A stretch of DNA of 64,000 bases from Ficedula albicollis (GCF_000247815.1 NW_004775927.1:377223-441222); one strand, 5' to 3'. Shown: positions 15,636 through 29,067, counted from the first letter of the stretch. The notes: generated by a model from the sequence alone, not told the origin. Program-made: numbers and translations.

Positions 15636-18600
15636 GATTCAAGTATTCCCTCTCCATTCTGCTGCATTTCTGCAAGTCTCTAGACCAGAGTAGTAACCAA
15701 AGACACAATTCTAAAGGACTGCAGCCCTTGTTCTTTTCTAGCCCAACAGTGAATTATTTCCTTGTTCTGTAGAATTTACAGAAGACATTATCTTGAGAAA
15801 GAATAAATTGAGAACAGGCTTGTCAAAACTGAATAATCTCATCCCACTTTCCTTTTCTCAACCCTTCTACATCTGCTCATTTCTGTGAGGCTTCACCACT
15901 TGTTTTGGATTTTGGTTGCTCACCTTCTGGGGAAGCAGTGAGCTTTGAGAGTTTGTTCTTCCTGCTAGAAATATTATTGAAAGAAAATTATAGCATTCAC
16001 CTCCTTAATTTGTGAACGGGAATTTAGGTTCAAGCTGAATACTTTGAAATAGAAATTGCTGGTTTACTATGCATAGTTATGATTACCAATTTTCAGGCCC
16101 CACAGTAATCTTCTCGTACAAGTTCCAGATGGGCACACAGTATTGGAATACTGTCACTCTAATACAGAATTCACCAGGTTTGTAAATCATCATAAAAACC
16201 TACGCATATTTAGTTCTCAGAGAATATACCACATTGGGGGAGGCAATGTATAAATAAATATATTACACTTAAACTCCATCACAGCTGTACGACTTCATGT
16301 AGCAGATCACAAGAATAAGCAGAAATATTTGATTGCTTGAATGCTGCTGGCATTTGAGATATTCAAGAAATTGCCTATTCACTTAATTCTCTTGTTAACT
16401 CTGACCTTCCAAACGTTCATTTCAAATCAAATTGTGTTATTCTGATCATGCTATCAACATCGACATTTCTATTAAAAAGAAAACTCATTTATTTGACAAA
16501 ATCTAAGCATTAAGATATCCAATCCCACATGCTTTGTACCCCTCTAGTGTATTAAATGGTATGATTTGTTATCACTCACAATGTATATAAGAGTTATACT
16601 TCTGCAATTGATATGGACATGGCTGCAACAGTCAAGAGAGATGAGATTAAAGGATGAAAGTGTTCAATATCAGTAGCTGAAAAAAGTCACATTAGAAGAA
16701 ACTGTACTTTCTGGTTTTTTTCTCATCTCTAAACCTACTGAGTCATCATCCTTTCTGTAATAAAGCATCATGCCTGTAATGGACAGTCATGGAACAAGGT
16801 GGAGCAAGTGTAGGAAGAGAGAAACAGACTCTCAATTAAGAAAAATTATTAATTATTTTTCTAAGAAGGGCTGTATTGCTAGAAGAGAGATTTTTTACTT
16901 GGTTCGCAAATGAAAAAAGAAAATTTCTAAACGTGGACAAAGAGGAAGCCAAATTTCCAGGAAACCCTGGGGGAGAAAAAAGACAAAAGCATAAGTTAGA
17001 GGAAGATAAAATTAAACCAGCACAATCTCACTGAATGAGAATCAGTGCCAGAAGCTGAGCTCTCTGCAATGAAAGGGACAACCTATGTCAGTGAAGATAG
17101 GAGGACTTTCCACATTAAATAAGCTACGGAATTTTGAGTTGGGGTCATATGTGATGTGTTGGCTTTGGCTGGATGGCAGGCACTCACGAAACCGCTGTAT
17201 TTCTTCCCTTCCAAGCAGGACATGGCAGAGAAAATCAAATGGAAAACACCTCATAGGTTGAGATAAGGAAGTTCGATAAAGCAAAAGAGAAGTTTGCACA
17301 TGCATAATCAAAGAGAAAAAAAATAATTATTCTCCATTTTTTACCAGCAAGTGATATTCAGAGTTCAGCTGCTTCCTAGGAAGCAGGGCTCCAGCGTTGA
17401 GTAGGGGTTGCTCAAGAAGGTAAATATTGTAAATTAAAAGTCTCCCCCTTCCTTCTCCTTCCCTTAGTTTTACATCTGAGTGACATCACATGGTATGGAG
17501 TGTCCCTTTGGTCAATTTGGGTCAGCTGTGTCCCCTCCCAGGACCCTGCCCATTCCCACTCTGCTGATGGGGCAAAATGCTGAGAGACATGGCTGGTGCT
17601 GTGCCAGAGTTGCTCAGCAGTAGCCAAAACACTGCTGTGTTATTGACACCTTTCCAGACACCAATGCAAAACACTGAGAGGGCTGCTATGGGAAAATTAA
17701 CTCCAGCTCAGCCAGAACTAACATAACACATAGCTTCAATTTACACCAATACATGCATGTACTGGGTAAATATACAAGTAAGAACAAAAACACAATAGAT
17801 ACCTGTACAGTTATTTTACCTAGAAGGATATTACACTGCATACCAATGCATATTATTTGGCTTTAAATACCTAGATGTAAAGAGGAAAAACCCCAACTTA
17901 ATCGAGGAAAATTACATATAAAAAACTTCATTAATTAAAATTACATATCAAATTATCCTAATGGATATAAGTATAGAAATGTCTCATAGACTGATAAACT
18001 GTAACAAAATACTGCCTAACCCGAAGATCATAATTTATATTTATTTCATTTCCTATATTATCTTTATCATACTCCTTTTGCACAGGCCAGCAAGAAATCT
18101 AATATACAGAGGTTAATTTAGGTAAAAAACTAACACAATTCATAATTGCATTAGCACCTATTAAGAGTCATTGTTCACGGAAATTTTAATGATACATTCC
18201 AGAGAGAATAAAAGCAGATGATTAGGAATAAAATTGTTTCGATGTATGCTGACAGGACTGCTGAGCATAATTATACATTTCTAGGGCGACCTGTTTGGAG
18301 TTTACTCCATAATTTTATGTAAATTTGGAATTACTTCATTTTTTTCAGTTTAAATGCTAATATGTTATTTCATTTCTCAGCTGAGTTGTAGGAGTACTAA
18401 TGGACACCAATTGCAATTGATGGAACAGGCATTGGATAAAAGTCTAGAAGGAATTCAGAATGACAAACTATTAATTCATCGTTTTCTACTGCCACATTCT
18501 TGTTCCTGAATAAGCTGCCAAAATTTTCAATCAGTTACTAGACATTAGGTGTATTACATATACTGAGAGCAAAAATTCATTCCAAGGAAAATATTTTTTC

Positions 18601-18934
18601 AGGAGAAGTATTTTATTTTTCCCCTCCTTTTCCTCATTTATTCACTGCATGATGCAGGCTTAACTCAGCTTATACAGCTTCATGTAATACACTTGCAGTA
18701 ATCTGTATAACAAAAAAAGACAACCAGAAGAAAAGAAAAATCAAATACTCTGAAGACAAATACGTGGGATCAGAGCTGTTGAAAAACCTGCCTGTTTAGA
18801 TTTGCCAAGGTTTCAGCAAATTATACCACTGAAATCTTGTGAAAGTCAGTTGAATCTTCATTAGATTCACACTGGAAGACAAAATAAAGCAAGCTTTCAA
18901 GTTATGTACATGAAAACAAAACAAATAGAAAACG

Positions 18935-18980
18935 GAAGGCAGGCAGGCAGGCAGGAAGGAAGGAAGGAAGGAAGGAAGGA
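18935..18980. repeat. Compound (GGCA)n(GGAA)n microsatellite
   Basis: Four to five GGCA units followed by about seven GGAA units. Confidence 0.9.
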
Positions 18981-21434
18981 GCCACTTTGCACCTATTTTC
19001 TCCAACTTTTTAACTCCTGACCTTTTCTTCAAACTCGTCCACTCTCCATACTGGGATTAAATATGCTCAAACTGAGAATGGATCACCACTATGTACAGCC
19101 TGACAGGAAGTTCACACTCTCACATCCCACTAGAAGGGATATGTAAGCTTTCTTTAATGATAGGCATAATTCTTATTTCTCCATATCTGCCTTGTTTTAC
19201 TTGTGTTGTGCTGTTGCTCTCAGGGATGCAGAAAGAAAAACCTGCAGTAGCAGGCATTAATTTCTCCATAGTTATTTGATAACAAGATGTTCGAGACCAA
19301 GAACAACAGCACTGTTCAGATCCCTATAACCTGAATATTTTGTTGGACCTCGTGAACTGACAAGCAAGCCTTTCAGCAACATAAATTTGATTACCATGAG
19401 CAAGCTGAAGACTGAGTTATACATTAACAAAAAGCTACTGTCAGGAAAATAAGACTTTAAAAACTGTGAAATACTAGACTACAAGAAGACACTGTGTGAA
19501 GCTTCCTGAGCAGATGCTGAGACGAAAGATCAGTCAGCTGTTCTTTCGACCTTTTTGAAGAAAGGTTTGATCAAAGCCACTGGACAAGAAGGTTGTTGGG
19601 AAGTGTCCTTGTGCTGAAACACTGATTTCTTGACTTTGCCTTACAGCAGTATGCTTCTGATCTTTCCCAATTATGGGCTTATCTTTCTTTCCCTTCTTGC
19701 TACAAATGAATTGAAGGATCTTATCTGTCCCTGTAGCAAACAAGTGAGATTGTGGGGTTTAAAGACTCTCTAGGTTGAATTATCTGTATTACTGGAAGAG
19801 GGATGAAGTGAAGCTAGTTTGATAAATTATAACAGTGAACAGGTAAGCAAGTGTACAAGTGTAACTGTGATACCGTCTACAAAATGATCCATTTCCCCTT
19901 AGCAGTAAATTTTAAAATAAATAAAATCAGCAGCTTAGTCATTAATTGTGGCAACTGCTCAGTAAACAGAAAAGATCCTTTGCTTCCCTAAACCATATTT
20001 TGTGTCTTGGACATAGGGTGGATCTGTAGCTAAAGCTCCACAAAGAAATCTAGCTTTCTCCAGCAATTATTTTCAAGAAATGTGCCCCTCACATGATCCT
20101 AGAACTTATCATTATGACTGTACAACAAGGCTAAGAGAAAGGAATGAAAGAAGAAAATGAAAATGGATGAAGAATGTTGCTTTTTTTTTCATGTTTAGTA
20201 TAATATGATCCTAAATAAAGGAAAATATTGTTTATATACAAAGCGTCTTTTGATGGAATTAATTTCAATTTAATTTTCAACTTAATTATATTCAGTTTTG
20301 AATAATTTCCCATTAGAAAATTGGTGTTTATTATTATCACAACAGCCTCCTAACATGAATTTCTACTTAAACTTCCTACCTGTACTTTTTACTGGTTTCC
20401 GCATGTAGCTATCCCCTTTCTTTAATTCTATCTCTACTATACCTCACAGACTACTTTATTCTAAGCAGTAAAGAATATTTTACATTTGGTCACAAAAATG
20501 ACAACTTTATTAGTATGGCAGTTATTGTGGACCTTATAGAAAATCAATTACTGGTGAAACTCTTTGTGGAACTGATCAAAAAAAAAAGGCTTCTTTACCA
20601 GCCAGTAGGCAGATGATTGATTGGTTTGAGTGAGAACACGTGCCAGAAGAAGATAATGTTCCTAGCACCTTAAAATCCACAAAAACATTTTGAATTGTTT
20701 CATTAGTACTCAGTCACAGTACGGAAAAAAAACCAAATACCTATTTTATACACTAAATTGCACATCACAAACCTTTCAAGCATTTGTTTGGGGCTGGTGT
20801 AATGTATGTTGAGAGAAACTGATGTCTATGGTTAATTTCTGTAAAACATGCTTACCCCCTTTTTTTAACTTTTCCTCCTCATTCCTGAATCTTTGTTACA
20901 ATACGAATTAAAATAAAGTTCTTGGTTACATTTTAAATTCATAAATCATTCCTCTGTATTTGCCACTTTAGTCTGTATCTCTTTGCACCTTGTGTGTCTT
21001 CAAGGTAGAGAGTCACCCAACAAACACCAAATAGCATGCAGATCCAAAGGATCTTCTAGTCCATCTTCATTTATGGTCATAGAATCAGCTATGTTGGTGA
21101 TATTCAGATGAGAGATATGGCCTTTAATCTATTTAACAATAATTTTAAAAAAACTTGCAGCTTCTATAGTATGTTGGGTTTTTTATTACATGCAATTACA
21201 TGCAATTTTTATACATACAACTTATCTCAGTCCAATGCTAATCTACTCTTCCCTAGTCTGTCCAACGTGCACTTGTGAAAGAGAACTCGCCTTAGGAATA
21301 TGAAGACATTATCATCACTTTCCTCAGCCTTCCCTTCTGTGACCTCTGTGCTCCAATGTCTGATCTCACAACAAAAAACACACAACCTTAAGCTTAAATA
21401 GAATTACTTATATTCAACTTTTATTTCTTGTGTG

Positions 21435-21568
21435 GTGTCCTGCCACTGGGCACCACTGAGAAGAGTCTTGCTCCATCTTCTTTTGACACTGCCATCAGAT
21501 ATTTATGTATTTTGTTAGGATTCCCCTGAATTTTTATCTCCAGGCTGAAGAGTCACAGGACTCTTGAC
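21435..21568 (-). mobile_element. CR1 LINE fragment (3' side of the split copy)
   Basis: Minus-strand CR1 signature: CCACTGGGCACCACTGAG, then CCCCTGAATTTTTATCTCCAGGCTGAAGAG (cited as landmarks in two parts). It is cut by the solo LTR at 21569-22118 and resumes at 22124. Confidence 0.7.
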
Positions 21569-22118
21569 TGTTGGGGAGGGAATAGAAAAATCTTAGGAGT
21601 GCCTAGCAAGTAGTTCTGAGACAATAGATAAAATAGAGATGTTAGCAATCTTTGACATAGACGCTGAAAATAGTTATGTTAAGGTTTGAGGTCTCTTCCT
21701 TTGTTTAGATGATACCAAATGCCACAAATACCAAAGAACCAACAGACATCCTGTCCCAAGCCTGGCAGGAAAGGTCTAAAGATAAGGGTTACAGATAAGA
21801 AAGCCATAAAACATGGTAATTTAGTAGTATCTATAGGTTGCATGCAAATATTAGGAAATTAGTATATTGTATTAGATTGGTTATTGGAAATTAGAATATT
21901 CATTATAGAAGAATACTTATTGTATTGTAAACGGGAAATCGCTCTCTCTAATTTCTCTCTAATCTCTCTCTAAGCTCTCTCTTAACCCCTTGCTCTTATC
22001 TCCATGCTCTACACTCTCTCTTACACCCACGCCTTTATAATAAATTGCAAACCTGAAGAACAGAAAATAGTAAGCTCCTGAGTCTGTCCAGCGACTGTCC
22101 AACACCACCACCCCCACA
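21569..22118 (+). mobile_element. Solo LTR (550 bp) with 5-bp TSD, inserted into CR1
   Basis: It starts TGTTGGGGAGGG and ends CCCCCACA, flanked by TTGAC direct repeats (21564-21568 and 22119-22123). It contains CTCTCTCTAA-type pyrimidine repeats and a polyadenylation signal AATAAA in TTTATAATAAATTGC, followed by a short R/U5. These are features of avian ERV LTRs. No internal retroviral sequence is present. CR1 sequence continues on both sides, so the LTR is younger than that CR1. Confidence 0.82.
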
Positions 22119-22123
22119 TTGAC

Positions 22124-22990
22124 TTTTCAGTATGTCAAATACTCCAAAGCTTTCATGTTTGTGACCTGGATTTGAATTTACTGGATTCATTGCTGGGTAT
22201 CCATAAGGTGACCTGGATTTGAATTTACTGGATTCATTGCTGGGTATCCATAAGTTTCTTGTACCTGGCATCCAAGATCTGGACACGGCACTCTGGTGTG
22301 AGGAGGGGTTATCTCCCTCTGCCTGCTGGTGAGGCTCTTCCTAATGGAGCCTAGGAAGCTGTTGGCCTTCTTTGCCAGAGGGGTGCATTGCTGGCTCACA
22401 GTTCACTTGTTCACCAATATTTTAGGGTCTTTCTCTGTTAGTTCCTTACCATTTAAGTAGCCCCAGTCTTGTATTTGTGGATGGATTTATCTTTCCTCAG
22501 GGTAAGGACTTTATGTTTCCCCTTGTTGAATTTCATGAGGTTCCCATCAGACCCTTTTTTCCAGCTTGTTGGTATCCCCCTGGATGGCAGCACAACCAGT
22601 TGTTGTATCAGCCACTTCTAGTTGTGTACCATCTGCAGACTTTCTGAGGGTCTACAAGAATCCAACTCACTAATAAAAATAAGCAGTACTTTGTCCAGTA
22701 TTGAAATGTGGAACAAAGAACAAGGCATAAGTGTTATGATTAGTAGCCTCCAGCTGGACTTTGGGCCACTGATGAGAACCCTTAGAGCTCCTCAGTTCAT
22801 CCACTTTTCACTGGACCTCAAGATCCACTTACCTATTTGGTATTTCCTCAGTTTGTTATGAGACAGTGTTAAATGCCTTCATTTCCATTTGTGATCAGCT
22901 ATATCTAAGTGATGTCCAAATATTTCTTGTATTTAATATCTGCATTCTCCAACTTTTCCCATCTTGTATGTGTGCAGTTGGTCATTCCTG
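22124..22990 (-). mobile_element. CR1 LINE fragment (5' side of the split copy)
   Basis: Minus-strand CR1 landmarks: TCTGGACACGGCACTC, GCTCTTCCTAATGGAGCC, GTTGGCCTTCTTTGCC and TTGAATTTCATGAGGTTCCC, then the CCAGTATTGAA region. It continues the piece at 21435-21568. A 46-bp direct repeat (22161-22206 and 22207-22253, GTGACCTGG...) lies near its start. The right boundary is approximate. The reading frame is decayed. Confidence 0.85.
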
Positions 22991-23617
22991 CCCACTGATT
23001 TGCACCTTAGATTTTCTAGCTGTTTTTTCATGCTGACAGAGGTGCACTGGTTTGAGGCCAAAATCACAGGACAAGCTTGTCCTTCAGTCACAATACTGGG
23101 GAAAAAAAATAAAAAAGGAAACAAAAAAGAAAAAAAAACCCCACAAACTAGGAAACAAACAAACAAACAAAGACCCAACATGTAAGAAACCTCAGAAATA
23201 TTCAGATGCACTATAATAAAACCACTACTCACAAGTGCTGTAAATCAAATAAGTACAGCTACAGACACTGTCGTTGCTGTCATTTTGAACCTGTCAGCAT
23301 TTCTGCTTCCTCTGAACAACTTGGAAGGCCACAGAGCTCAAATGTGACACACAAATTGCCAGCCAGGGCACTATTTTCTTTTAAAAGCTCCAGTGAATTT
23401 GTTATAATGGACTTCCGCAGGGGAAAGCTCTGTTCCCAGTTCAGTAAAATGAAAGAGTTAAAAAATGTTCACTCATGGATACACATTAAGAATAAACCTC
23501 CTACCAGGCAAAACATTATGAAGGAAGACAGAGTGACAGAGGATTTCAGTGACAAAGAGCTGCATGTACAAGCTCAGCATCTCTGGCGTACACACACCTT
23601 TGTATCATTTTGCCTTT
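22991..23617. other. Unassigned DNA between CR1 and LTR
   Basis: An A-rich stretch at 23100-23170 and a chance ORF that runs on into the LTR. No recognisable gene. Confidence 0.5.
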
Positions 23618-24853
23618 TGTACTGGTGTGACCCTGGCTGGATGCCACTTGCCCACCAAAGCCTCTCTAGCACTCCCCCTCTCAACTGGACAGGGGAGACA
23701 AAATATAAAAAAAGTTTCATGGGTTGCAATAAAGCTGGGGAAGGTTCACTCACTGACTACCATCACAAGCAAAACAGACTTCACTTGAAAATATTAATTC
23801 AATAAAAACCAGACTAGGATAATCAAAAGTAAAACAAGTCTTAAAAACACCCTCCCCCTCACCTCTCCCTCCTTCCTGGATTTATTTGTGATAACTTTAT
23901 TCCTGATTCTCTACCTGAACCCCCTGCAGCAGTGTAGGGAGATGGGAAATGAGAGTTGTGATAAGTTAATTACATGTTGTTTCTGTCACTGCTTTGTCTT
24001 CAGCAAGAGGAGCCCTTCCCCTACTCCAGTGTAGGGTCCCACAGAGAGAGAACTTCCCTGACAGAAGAGAGGTCTCCACAAATTTCTCAAAAATATCACA
24101 GAGAGAGAACTTCCCTGACAGAAGAGAGCTCTCCACAAATTTCTCCAAAATACTGTGATAAGTTAATTACATGTTGTTTCTGTCACTGCTTTGTCTTCAG
24201 CAAGAGGAGCCCTTCCCCTACTCCAGTGTAGGGTCCCACAGAGAGAGAACTTCCCTGACAGAAGAGAGGTCTCCACAAATTTCTCAAAAATATGTCTTTC
24301 CCACAGGCCACAGTTCTTCATTAATTGCTCCAGCATGGGTGCCTTTCCACAGGGTGCAGTCCTTCAAGAATAGGCTGCTCCAGTGTGAATCTCCTGTGAT
24401 GTCTCAAGTCCTGCCAGAAATGGGCTTTTTCATGGAGCCACAGCTTCTTCCAGGAGCTTGCTGTGGCATGGACCTCCTGTGGGAGAACAGTCTCCCTCAG
24501 GCATTCACCTGCTCTGTCATCGGGCTCTTCCATGACTTTACACAATGTGCAGGGGAATCTCTCCTCCAAAACCTGCACATCTCCTCCCTTTCCTTCTTCA
24601 CTGACCTTAGTGTCTGCAGACTGCTTCTCTCACATATTCCTACTCCTCTCTTCTCTGGCTGCATTACTTTTGCAAAATTTTCCCCCCTTTAAATATATTG
24701 TCATTGGGGCATTACTATCATTGCTGACTGTCTCAGCTTTGGCCAAAGCTGGGTCTGTCTTGGAGCCATTGACATTAGCATTGGTTCTGTTGAACATGAG
24801 GGAAGCTTCTTGCAGCTTCTCTCAGAAGTCACCCCTGTATCACAATATGAGAC
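23618..24853 (-). mobile_element. ERVL-like long LTR (minus), internally duplicated, 5' end lost
   Basis: Read on the minus strand, it has the features of avian long ERVL LTRs: a GAGAAGCTGC...GCTTCCCTCATG start region, a TATA-like ATATTTAAAG, tandem GGAGCAG/CTGCACCCTGTGG modules, and a 3' end with CACCAAAGCC/CATCCAGCCAGGGTCA (seen as complement at 23622-23660). The 5' terminal TGTGTTGG is not found and no TSD is visible, so the 5' end is truncated or diverged. No internal ERV genes flank it. Confidence 0.75.
23958..24293. repeat. Direct duplication inside the ERVL-like LTR
   Basis: A segment of about 138 bp at 23958-24096 recurs at 24155-24293 (offset 197), virtually identical. A partial third copy of its 3' part lies between them (24097-24152). 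Confidence 0.92.
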
Positions 24854-24854
24854 A

Positions 24855-26734
24855 AGATACTAGAGACAGGGGGAAGATCCATCCACAAGTTTGTGGCTGT
24901 CATATGCCATAAATGTAGCAGATTCACAAATCAGGCTCACTTCAATACTTCCCAAAGAATAAGGGAGGAAATATTCTGTCAAGTGTATTTTTTTCAGTTT
25001 CTCAACAGAAGCAAAACATCAAACCCTTGAACTTCTTGGCTAAGTCTGCATGATGATTTGAGCAATGAGGGAAGGTGCAATATTTTTTTCTGTAATACTT
25101 AATACATCCCAATTGATCCATTAAAAGGACTAAAGAACTGTTTCATAGTGACGCCATTTATGGCGGAAGAGCAATGTGGGGAATGTACTTCCGTATACTC
25201 AGACCCACAAAGCTGCAACACATCTGTGTTGTGGCTCTGTGATTTCACCAATACTGAGCCTCCAGTGATTTAAGGTATTCCTATTAGTGGGTTTCCTCTC
25301 CTGTCTAAAAGAACTATATAAACCTGCACACTTCTGAACAGAGACTATCCCATTTGTGATGTGAAGATAGACATTTGTCACTTTTTCCAACAAGCCTTAT
25401 AATATCTGCTTTCTAACAGTCAGTAGACTGCCTCTGGACCAAAACTGTTAGTTCTGAAAAATAACATTTCACAGCCAGTTAGGTTGCAAAGTAAAGCAAA
25501 CACCTTCTAGTATTACAGTACATATTTTAATAATCAATAGATCTGCAACTGAACTACACATAGAAACTGTTTACCAAATGTAATGCGCATAAATCTGAGA
25601 GGGTTTGCATGTCAAGGCAGACACACTATCTTCTATAAACTGTACTTCTATTAACAGTCATGACATACCTCCAGTTACAATGGAAAGAAGACTCTCCAAA
25701 CCTTAAGTACTAGCCATCCACTACTGACTGTCCATTTCCTTTTTTCAAAGAGACTAAAACAATAACCCTCAAACACAAGCCTATTTCACCAAGCCTTAAC
25801 ACAAATATTATCTCAAGTCATCTGTACTAACTATTAATTTATTTAAATCATGATACTGAAAAGGGCATTATTATCCTGTCACTTATGGAATAACTGCAAT
25901 AGACTGGTTGCAAAAAAGAGTAATATGATACAAATTATGCTGACTAGTTCCTGAGCAGTGAACAATGAACTAGTAGCATGCAAGGGAAGAAAAGCTAGAA
26001 AAGCTTCACTTTTTATAAGCTTGAAAAGGCTAGAAATCAACTTTCAAACCTTGGGAAATATTAAGGATATAAATAAGCTAACACCTCCTGCTGAGAGAGG
26101 ACAGCACATCACCATCAGACCTGACACTGCAGCCCGCACTGCCACCCACAGCCTAGCAGTTCCTGGTACTCAAGACAACATTTCAGAGACATACTCTCTC
26201 ATGAGCTTCTTTGTGGGAGGTGATTCACCTCCTGGCCCTTGAAGCAGAGCAACTAATGCAGTTTAATGAAAACTGCAAATGCACTGTTTAGCAGCTTGGG
26301 AATTCAGTTTTTTCAGAGTGTGGAAACATTGACTGAACCACTGTTTCCCTTGTGGGGTTTGCTGAGGTTTTGGCAGGAATCTGGTGATATTTTTATTTCA
26401 GTCTAATTCATATTCCTTGGCAGCTGGACGTTGTAAAAGCCCAAGAACCCCAACTTGCTCACATTGGAGGTTAGGATGCCTAGGAAGAAAGAAAAGACTA
26501 AGCTGGATTCCTGCACTATGTAAATAGCCAAAGGCCCAGCCTTTCACAGTGTCACTTAAGCTTTTACTTAAGAAAACACACCTGGGAGAAATGAAGGAAA
26601 TGTCTATTCTCAGTCTTTGCAACTCTGATATTAGTCCTGAGCCTGAGCAGTTCCCTTTTGCTCCATTTGACTTGGCACCGAAAGCCTTCTTTGCCTCACT
26701 CAAGAGGCAAAGGCCTGTTATCCTCAGGGCGACT
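24855..26734. other. Unassigned DNA, no gene seen
   Basis: No recognised repeat or exon; only short chance ORFs. Confidence 0.55.
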
Positions 26735-28590
26735 GGTCCACTGAGCTGATAGACAGGGACAGGAGCCAGTTTAGATCCCCTGTAATCCAGGAGGAAGTAA
26801 TTTGTGACTTGCTCTGCCACTTAGACACTCAAAAATCCATGGGGCCTGATGGGGTTCACGCAAGGGTACTGAGGGAGCTGTCAGGGAGCTCACCAAGGCG
26901 CTGTCCATTTATCACCATCTCTGGTTATCTGGTGAGGTCCCGGACAACTGGAGATGTAATGCCCATCTACAAGAAGGTCAGAAGGAGGACCCAGGGAACT
27001 ACAGGTCTGTCAGACTGACCTCAGTGCCAGGGGAATTCATGGAGCAGATCATCTTGAGTGCAATCACATAGCCTGTCAACAACAACCAGGAGATCAGGCC
27101 CAGCCAGCAGGGGTTTATGAAAGGCAGGTCCTGCCTGGCCAACCTGATCTCCTTTTATGACCAGGCGACCTGCCCAGTGGATGAGGGGAGGCTGTGGATG
27201 TTGAAAAACACTTCAGTAAACTCTTTAATACTTTAATACTGTCTCCCTCAGCATACACCTGGAAAAGCTGGCAGGCCAGGCAGGCCATGGCTTGAACAGG
27301 TGCTCGTTCTGCTGGGTTAAAAACTGGCTGGATAACTGGGGCCAAGCAGTGTTGGTGAATGGAATCACATTAAACTGGCTGGATAACTGGGGCCAAGCAG
27401 TGTAGGTTAATGGAATCACCTGGCCAACCTGATCTCCTTTTATGACCAGGCGACCTGCCCAGTGGATGAGGGGAGGCTGTGGATGTTGAAAAACACTTCA
27501 GTAAACTCTTTAATACTTTAATACTGTCTCCCTCAGCATACACCTGGAAAAGCTGGCAGGCCAGGCAGGCCATGGCTTGAACAGGTGCTCGTTCTGCTGG
27601 GTTAAAAACTGGCTGGATAACTGGGGCCAAGCAGTGTAGGTTAATGGAATCACAACTGGTGGCCAGTTGCTGAAGAGTTTTGCCAAAACTCAGAGCTGGG
27701 TCTGGCTGTTAGAAGGCCTTGTTAATGACTGGGACGAGGGGATCAAGTGTGTCCTCAGAATGCTGATAGATGACTGTAAGTGGGGTAGGAATGCTGGTCT
27801 GCTGAGGGGTAGGAAGGCCCTGCAGAGGGACCTAGACCATCTGGATCAATGTGCCAAGGCCAGCTGTATAAGATTCAACATGTGAAGTGCCAGTCCTGCA
27901 TTTCAGTGAAAACTACCCCATGCAGCCCTGTGGGCTGGGGCCAGAGTGGCTGGAAGGGGGTTCAGCAGAAAAAAACCTGGGGGTGCTGAAAATGAGTCAG
28001 TATGTACCCAGGTGGCCAAGAAGACCAGAAATAGTGTGGCCAACCAGACCAGGGCAGTGGTTGGCCTCAGGTCAAGTACTGTGTTCAGTTCTGGCTCCAT
28101 CACTACAACAAAGACATTGAGTGAAGTGTTGGAGCATGCCCAGAGAAGGGAAAAGAGGCACTGATAGGTCTGGACCACGAGTCCTGTGAGCAGTGACACC
28201 TGGGAGGTGTTTAACCTGGACAAAAGGAGGCTCAGGGGAGACCTCATTTCTCTCTAGAAGCACCTGAAAGGAGGGTGTATTGAGTTGGGAGTCGGCCACT
28301 TCTTACAAACAGCCAGTAACAGGACAAGAGGCAATGGTCTCAAGCTGCACCAGGGGACTTTCAGGTTGGACATCAGGAAAAATTTTGCCACTGAAAGGGT
28401 GGGCAAGTGTAAAAACAGGTCGCTTAGGGAGGTGGCAGAGTCATCACCTCAGAACTGTTGGAGATGGCATTTAGCAGTCATATTTAGTTGGTGGGGTAGT
28501 GTTCAGTCAAAAGTCAGGCTTGGACATCTTGAGGTCCTTTCTCACCTTGATAATTCTATGGCTCTGTGATTCTATGATTCTGTGGTTTCC
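26735..28590 (+). mobile_element. CR1 LINE, ORF2 RT remnant to 3' end
   Basis: The encoded fragments match CR1 RT in order: KSMGPDGVHARVLREL, QQGFMKGRSCLANLISFYDQ, RKALQRDLDHLDQCAKA, SVANQTRAVVGL and GNGLKLHQGTFRLDIRKNF. They are scattered over frames with many stops. The 3' end has the CR1 tail repeats (ATTCTATGG, GATTCTATGATTCTGTGG, 28553-28590). CR1 is the main avian LINE and its ORF2 encodes endonuclease and RT. This copy is 5'-truncated and dead, and carries an internal duplication at 27134-27652. Confidence 0.93.
27134..27652. repeat. Direct duplication (about 234 bp) inside CR1
   Basis: 27134-27367 recurs at 27419-27652 (offset 285), almost identical. The last ~49 bp of the unit also appears a third time between them (27371-27419). 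Normal CR1 has one copy of this RT region. Confidence 0.93.
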
Positions 28591-29067
28591 CTTATTGTTT
28601 TCTTTACAGACAGATAAAAGAGGAAGGGATATCCTGTGCAAGAATCAAGGGAGAGTACCTCACTCTTTTTCCCCTTTTCCAGCATGCACAAACACTTGGC
28701 AATACAAAATGTTTAAAAAATTTTTTTAAAAAATTAAAAATTAATTTTAAAAAAATTAAAAATGTGTGACCACATTTTTTTACCAGTTCAGGGTACTCAC
28801 GTGTCATAACATTGGCTGTGGTACAGGGATGTTGGATAGAAAAGACTAGGATGACAGAGGACAGTGAAGTTGTTGCTGTAGATTGTATGAGCTGGCAGAA
28901 GTTGTTCATTACCCCTCCAGCAGAAGAAAAAGGAGGATTTCCCTCCTATGGCCTCCTTAATAAACAGGCATGTCTCCCTTCAGTCAACCAGCAGGAAACA
29001 TCCACTTTCTATACTTCATAAACATCCTTATTATGTTAAAATAATTTAAGCAAAGTATTTAAGGAGT
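28591..29067. other. Unassigned AT-rich DNA
   Basis: Includes an A/T-only stretch of about 55 bp near 28710-28765. No gene seen. Confidence 0.5.

Larger units (their letters stand above)
13117..21434. other. Single-copy-like AT-rich DNA, no gene seen
   Basis: No recognisable exon or mobile element. It contains an 88-bp tandem-type duplication (14661-14864), an (AG)n run (15612-15635) and a (GGCA)n/(GGAA)n tetranucleotide array (about 18935-18980). Confidence 0.6.

Noticed and set aside
21050..21110. Possible CR1 3' tail (CATAGAATCAGC)
   Set aside because: Only one short match; adjoining sequence does not follow CR1.
23206..23805. 199-codon ORF on +
   Set aside because: It runs into the antisense of the ERVL-like LTR end and has no recognisable domain.
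24171..24692. 173-codon ORF on + through LTR modules
   Set aside because: Such ORFs arise from the repetitive GC-rich modules of avian ERVL LTRs read in antisense; not a host gene.
28703..28765. A/T-only stretch with hairpin potential
   Set aside because: Low complexity; no loop/stem conservation or poly-T terminator context to support a function.
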